A DNA stretch of 27,514 bases, taken from Planctomycetota bacterium (GTDB taxonomy: Bacteria; Planctomycetota; Phycisphaerae; FEN-1346; JAACEH01). The notes below the pieces were generated by a model. It saw only the letters and a list, made by a program, of their open reading frames with translations, did no database searches and was not told the DNA's origin. Within the stretch, counting starts at the first letter, position 1; every line of letters starts with the position of its first letter. Below are positions 23,940 to 27,514 of this stretch, one piece after another. A program made the position numbers and the translations under genes. The DNA is taken from assembly GCA_016935955.1 (NCBI GenBank), contig JAFGPY010000230.1, positions 1 to 27,514 on the forward strand, read 5' to 3'.

Positions 23940-24869
23940 ATGAGTCCACAACCGACGTTGGCGCAGTTTCACCTGGTAGCCGTTGATCCTCGCGACTCGA
24001 GTGTGCACGACAACGGCTTACGCGTCGTCGTGGTCGGTCGCAGCTCAGGCTGCGACCTGAATCTGCAGAGCCATTCGGTCAGCGAGTTGCACGCCTGCCT
24101 GGTGCGGCGGCGCGACGGCGTGTGGCTGTACGACCTCGGCAGCCGCAACGGTACCAGTGTCAATGGCCGCAAGAGCCACGCCCAGCGTCTCAACGATGGC
24201 GACAATGTTCAGTTCGGCAGCCACCGGTTCCGCATTCGCATCAGCGGACAGTCCGGGCCGGCCGTGGCCACGGTGCAGGCGACGCTGCACGATTCGGTCA
24301 CGGATCGGGCGGAAGTCCTGTCGCGGCCGGTGACCGTCGTCGGGCGTCGCGAGCGAAGCGACCTGCACCTGACGGGCGACGAGATCAGCCGCATTCATTG
24401 TCTGCTGGTTCGCTGCAGCATGGGGCTGATCGTTCACGACATGGGCAGCCGCAACGGAACGTTCGTTACCGGCCAGCGGCAGAAAGAGACGCTGCTGACG
24501 GGTGACGAGATACTGATGATCGGGCCGTACGAGTTCCGCGTGGAGATCGGTTCGGTCGAGGGCGCCGCCGAGCCCGGGCCGCGAGGCCGCACGGACGAGG
24601 ACGACCTGTGGGCCGCCGTGGCCGAGGAAACGCGGATGGGGAGTCATCCTTCCGACGAGGCCGCGACCGGTCCGACGGCGGGCGACGAGCCGGCGATGCC
24701 CGCCCCAGCGGCCGGGCCGCAGGCCGGGACGGACGATTTCGATTCGCTGATCGCCCGCAGCCTGGAACAGTCGCCCGACGGTCCTCCGCCGGAGCAGGCG
24801 CTGGACGACCTGTTCGCCGAGGACCGACAGGACAAGACCGACAAGCCGACGAGCGACGACAAGCAGTGA
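23940..24869 (+). CDS. Tandem FHA-domain protein
   Basis: The 309-residue protein has two forkhead-associated domains in a row, each with the phosphothreonine-binding set: GRSSGCDLNL, SVSELHACL and DLGSRNGTSVNG in the first, and GRRERSDLHL, EISRIHCLL and DMGSRNGTFVTG in the second. Both retain the Arg, Ser and Asn needed to bind phosphothreonine. The last 90 residues are acidic and low in complexity, with no membrane segment. It is therefore a cytoplasmic phosphopeptide reader, but no Ser/Thr kinase is in the window. The ATG at 23940 is preferred because it is the nearest start to the first domain; a GTG at 23844 is in frame but would lie only about ten bases from the -10 and adds a region of odd composition. 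Shine-Dalgarno is weak. Confidence 0.88.
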   Translation: MSPQPTLAQFHLVAVDPRDSSVHDNGLRVVVVGRSSGCDLNLQSHSVSELHACLVRRRDGVWLYDLGSRNGTSVNGRKSHAQRLNDGDNVQFGSHRFRIRISGQSGPAVATVQATLHDSVTDRAEVLSRPVTVVGRRERSDLHLTGDEISRIHCLLVRCSMGLIVHDMGSRNGTFVTGQRQKETLLTGDEILMIGPYEFRVEIGSVEGAAEPGPRGRTDEDDLWAAVAEETRMGSHPSDEAATGPTAGDEPAMPAPAAGPQAGTDDFDSLIARSLEQSPDGPPPEQALDDLFAEDRQDKTDKPTSDDKQ

Positions 24870-25179
24870 GCGGCTCACGTGGCAGCCAGTTCCGCTCAAA
24901 GGTCGCAGGATATCCGTCGGCCCGTGGCCGCATGAGAGATTCCTGGTGCGGTTCGTTGTGATCGTTTGCTGAAACCTCGCCGGACGCCGTATAAACTCAG
25001 GACGCAAGACGCCTCGACCGGCGTCGCACCATAACCGACCCACAGCCGTCGCCTGAGGCCTCACAGGCAGAAAGATCGTCGCCAGGCAGCATCTGCGGCA
25101 GACTCCCCCCCTCTCGGGAGATCGCGCCGCCGGAAATCGTCACGGAAGACGAGAGGCACGGACCCTGGAACCGACTGGG
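24870..25179. other. 310-base gap with promoter and long leader of the coiled-coil gene
   Basis: No gene is seen. A promoter-like pair lies at 24966-24995 and implies an untranslated leader of about 180 nt. Only small hairpins such as GCCTG/CAGGC (25051-25068) are visible. No terminator was found for the FHA gene. Confidence 0.6.
24966..24995 (+). promoter_or_regulatory. Sigma70-type promoter for the coiled-coil gene
   Basis: TTGCTG (24966-24971), an 18-nt spacer and TATAAA (24990-24995). Confidence 0.5.
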
Positions 25180-27384
25180 ATGGCTGACCCAATGCCCGAC
25201 CGTAACAACGACCAGATCAGAATCCGGCCGACCGACCTGCGCCCGGCGCGGAGGACGGACCTCGTGCCGCCAAAGCCGCAGCCCGCCAAGGAGCAGGCCG
25301 CGACCACGCCGCCCGAGAAACCGAAGCCGGACGGCCAGGCCCGCCTGGCCGCCGAGCGGCATCGGATGGAGGAGGAACTCGGAGCTCTGCGACGGCAGTT
25401 GGCCGCCGAACGGCAGGCCCTGGCCGCTCAGAAGGAGATGCTCGACAAGCAGCATCACCGGCGGCAGACCGAGTCCGAGGAGCTTCTTGCCGCCGAGCGG
25501 CAGCGGTTGCAGCAGATGGGCGAGGAACTGCAGGCCCTGCGCCGGTCGCTGGACGAAGAACGCAGTAGCCTGGACGCGGAGCGGACCAAGTTGTCGTACG
25601 ATCGCGGGCAGTTGGAAGAGGACCGCGAGCGGCTGGACCGCGAGCGCGGCGAACTGGCGCGGCAGTCGCAGTCACTCGGCGAACAGCAGCGACAGGTCGC
25701 CGAGTTGCGGCAGGAGATCGTCGGGCAACAGTCGCAGATCGACGAAGCCCGGCGGCAACTCGACGAGCAGACGCAACGACTGGCCGAACAGGCCGGTGAA
25801 CTGGACGGTGACAAGGAGACGCTCACCCGTCAGCAGCAGGAGATCGAGGATCGCCGCCGCGAGTTGGAGAATCGCCGGCAGCAGCTTCAGCAGCAACACG
25901 ACGAGGTGGAGGCACAGGCCGGCCGGCTGATCGCCCAGCAGAGCGAGATCGAGCGCCACAACGAACAACTCAGCCACCAGCAGCAGCAACTGAACGAGCG
26001 GGCCGAACAGCTCCAGGAGGAGATTCGCCTGCACAAGGAGCACGTGGCCCAACTCCGCGAGAGCGAGGCCTCGGCCCGCCAGGCACAGGCCGAAGCCGAC
26101 GAGGCCGAGCAGGATTTCGACGGGCAGGACGAACCGTCGGCCGCGGCGGACGCCGAGGTCGCTTCGACCGAAACGTCCGACGAGGAAGGCGATCGGACGG
26201 CGTCGGTGCACGACGACGACATGCGTGCACTGTTGACGGACCTGCACCCGGACCCGTTCTTCGACCGCGAGCCCGAGGGCGAGCGGATGCCGTACGCCGA
26301 ACCGCTTGAAGCCACCGGCTGGACGGACGGCGAACCGCCGTCCACGGCCAGAGACAAGCGACGGCCGGCGTCTCACCTGACGGCCAAGCTCGCCGTGAGC
26401 GCCGTCGCGGTCGTGGTGCTGATTGCCGCAGGCATCGCCGCGACGGGGATGCTGAAGGAACGCCTCGTCAGTCCGCCCCCCGCGGAGACCGGCGAGACAA
26501 ACGAGACATCCGCGACCGAGACGGTCGTCACCAAGCCGATTGAGCCGCCGCTCGTGCCGGCTTCCGACACGACCGTCGTCGCGACAGCGCCCGTGGTGGA
26601 CGATACGCCCGAAACCACGGTAGCGGCAACCGAGACCACGACGGCGACGACAACGGAGCCCGAGGCCACGACGCCGCGTGAAGAGACTCCCTCACCCGAG
26701 CCCGCGGCTGCGATTGAGACGCCGGCAAGCACCGGGACATCCGTCGCGGCAGACACCGCGACGACGGAGACGGCTGTCGCGACCGACACGACCGCCCTCT
26801 CCCCCGAACCATCGCCGTCCCAAACGTTGGCGACCACCGCCCCGACAACCGACGACGCGCCGGTCGCGTCGCCCGAGCCCTCCCCGGAGCCGCAGGCCGA
26901 GGCGGCGTCGCTGCCGGAGATTCCCGGCGGCGTCTGGCCGTACACGATCCCCGAGAACCTGGAGCCGGCCAAGGACCTGGCGCCGACGCTCGAGTGGGCC
27001 CAGAAGGAACTGGTGGCCCAGATCAGTGCCGTGCGGCGGGCGTACTCGTTCGGCCCTCAGCAGGGACCGCGACAGGCCATCGCCGTGCGACTCGACGACA
27101 AGCTGCGGGACGAGTTGCGGCGATTCCTGCCGCCGCCGTACATGCCGGCCGAGACCGTGACGGACGCCGACGGCAAGGAGCGGACCGAGAAGGTCTCGAC
27201 GCTCGTCTTCGTGGAGTTCCTGACCAAGGGCCGGCAGTACCTGTTCGTGCTGAAGCGCCGCGACGGCGACGGGTCGATCGTGCCGGGCCGCCAGGGCAGC
27301 TTCGTACTGATTCCCGGCGCGGTGCAGGAACACACGGTGGTGCTCGATCCGCGCGAGCGACCGTTGCCCGAACCGATGGAATGA
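25180..27384 (+). CDS. Coiled-coil membrane protein with Thr/Pro-rich linker
   Basis: The 734-residue protein has four parts. Residues 1-53 are basic and Pro-rich. Residues about 54-310 are a very long charged coiled coil rich in Glu, Gln and Arg, with heptad-like repeats. After an acidic stretch, one membrane helix spans about 403-423. The outer part has a Thr/Glu/Pro-rich flexible linker (about 430-580, repeated TATTET-like runs) and a compact C-terminal domain (about 585-734, starting GGVWPYTIPENLEP). Topology is probably N-in, with the C-terminal domain outside the inner membrane. No enzyme motif is seen. It could be a structural tether or a partner of the neighbouring FHA protein; both are inference. 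The ATG at 25180 has a weak Shine-Dalgarno, and a second ATG lies four codons downstream. Confidence 0.8.
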   Translation: MADPMPDRNNDQIRIRPTDLRPARRTDLVPPKPQPAKEQAATTPPEKPKPDGQARLAAERHRMEEELGALRRQLAAERQALAAQKEMLDKQHHRRQTESEELLAAERQRLQQMGEELQALRRSLDEERSSLDAERTKLSYDRGQLEEDRERLDRERGELARQSQSLGEQQRQVAELRQEIVGQQSQIDEARRQLDEQTQRLAEQAGELDGDKETLTRQQQEIEDRRRELENRRQQLQQQHDEVEAQAGRLIAQQSEIERHNEQLSHQQQQLNERAEQLQEEIRLHKEHVAQLRESEASARQAQAEADEAEQDFDGQDEPSAAADAEVASTETSDEEGDRTASVHDDDMRALLTDLHPDPFFDREPEGERMPYAEPLEATGWTDGEPPSTARDKRRPASHLTAKLAVSAVAVVVLIAAGIAATGMLKERLVSPPPAETGETNETSATETVVTKPIEPPLVPASDTTVVATAPVVDDTPETTVAATETTTATTTEPEATTPREETPSPEPAAAIETPASTGTSVAADTATTETAVATDTTALSPEPSPSQTLATTAPTTDDAPVASPEPSPEPQAEAASLPEIPGGVWPYTIPENLEPAKDLAPTLEWAQKELVAQISAVRRAYSFGPQQGPRQAIAVRLDDKLRDELRRFLPPPYMPAETVTDADGKERTEKVSTLVFVEFLTKGRQYLFVLKRRDGDGSIVPGRQGSFVLIPGAVQEHTVVLDPRERPLPEPME

Positions 27385-27426
27385 GGTCGCAACACCTACC
27401 CGAATGCGTCGCAGCGCCGTCCGATC

Positions 27427-27455
27427 TTGACACCCGGGCGGCGGCCCTCTATGAT
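27427..27455 (+). promoter_or_regulatory. Strong sigma70-type promoter for the last gene
   Basis: Perfect TTGACA (27427-27432), a 17-nt spacer and TATGAT (27450-27455), 30 nt before the next ATG. Confidence 0.75.
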
Positions 27456-27485
27456 CGCACCGTCTGAGCAACCGGGAACCGTTCC

Positions 27486-27514
27486 ATGCGCATCGGCCTG
27501 ATCAGCGACACGCA
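27486..27514 (+). CDS. Start of a YfcE-like metallophosphoesterase (cut by window edge)
   Basis: Only nine full codons are present, reading MRIGLISDT and then CA, which would complete a His codon as CAC or CAT. [LI]SDTH at the N-terminus is typical of YfcE-type phosphodiesterases. The call rests on this short motif plus a strong promoter upstream. Confidence 0.55.

Overview
The window is a dense, high-GC bacterial chromosome segment with 19 protein-coding genes, two of them cut by the window edges. Long antisense ORFs are everywhere, as expected at this GC content. The gene set suggests a Planctomycetota bacterium, possibly near Phycisphaerae: an enlarged YidC, a VWA/GATase-like membrane protein next to SppA, a tandem-FHA protein beside a coiled-coil membrane protein, and a UroD-family methyltransferase-like protein. 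This assignment is inference from gene style. No rRNA or other taxonomic marker is present. There are no tRNA, rRNA, CRISPR or phage genes.

Layout. 1-1601 (minus): the start of a glutaredoxin-thioredoxin reductase fusion and a UroD-family protein. 2023-6059 (plus): a large VWA protein and a signal peptide peptidase SppA. 6276-7163 (plus): a lipoprotein of unknown function, facing a secreted protein of unknown function (7344-8453, minus). 8573-13186 (minus): a complete iron/phosphonate-type ABC importer in the order ATPase, binding protein, fused permease. 13507-15488 (plus, divergent from the importer): an enolase-superfamily enzyme and an AAC(3)-like acetyltransferase. 15485-23737 (minus): a housekeeping run of rnc, metK, mnmE, yidC, a metallophosphoesterase, a 54-residue Trm112-like zinc-ribbon protein and a PHP phosphoesterase. 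23940-27384 (plus): the FHA protein and the coiled-coil/TM protein. 27486 to the end: the first codons of another metallophosphoesterase.

Sigma70-type promoters are unusually readable. Eight boxes with 16-18 nt spacing sit upstream of genes (for example 1944-1972, 8510-8538, 16270-16298, 17677-17704, 22922-22949, 23805-23833, 24966-24995, 27427-27455), and weaker ones at 6193, 13222 and 13272. Two good intrinsic terminators are visible, after sppA and after metK.

The most unusual content is intergenic. Nearly every longer gap holds short GC-rich hairpins in families. They are often arranged as two facing hairpins about 21-35 nt apart, bounded by a short terminal inverted repeat. One family has four paired copies whose stems differ by compensatory changes. 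Others begin with 5'-GTAG next to the hairpin. This is the architecture of REP/REPIN elements, which are mobilised by RAYT (Y1-type) transposases in other bacteria; no such transposase is encoded here. The elements touch genes directly: one supplies the stop codon of the UroD-family gene, one overlaps the stop codon of the lipoprotein gene, and a cluster separates the ABC binding-protein gene from its permease gene, as REP does between malE and malF in E. coli. Protein-level oddities include a flagellin-IN-like insertion in YidC, an active-site Asp-to-Cys change in RNase III and an altered catalytic position in MnmE.
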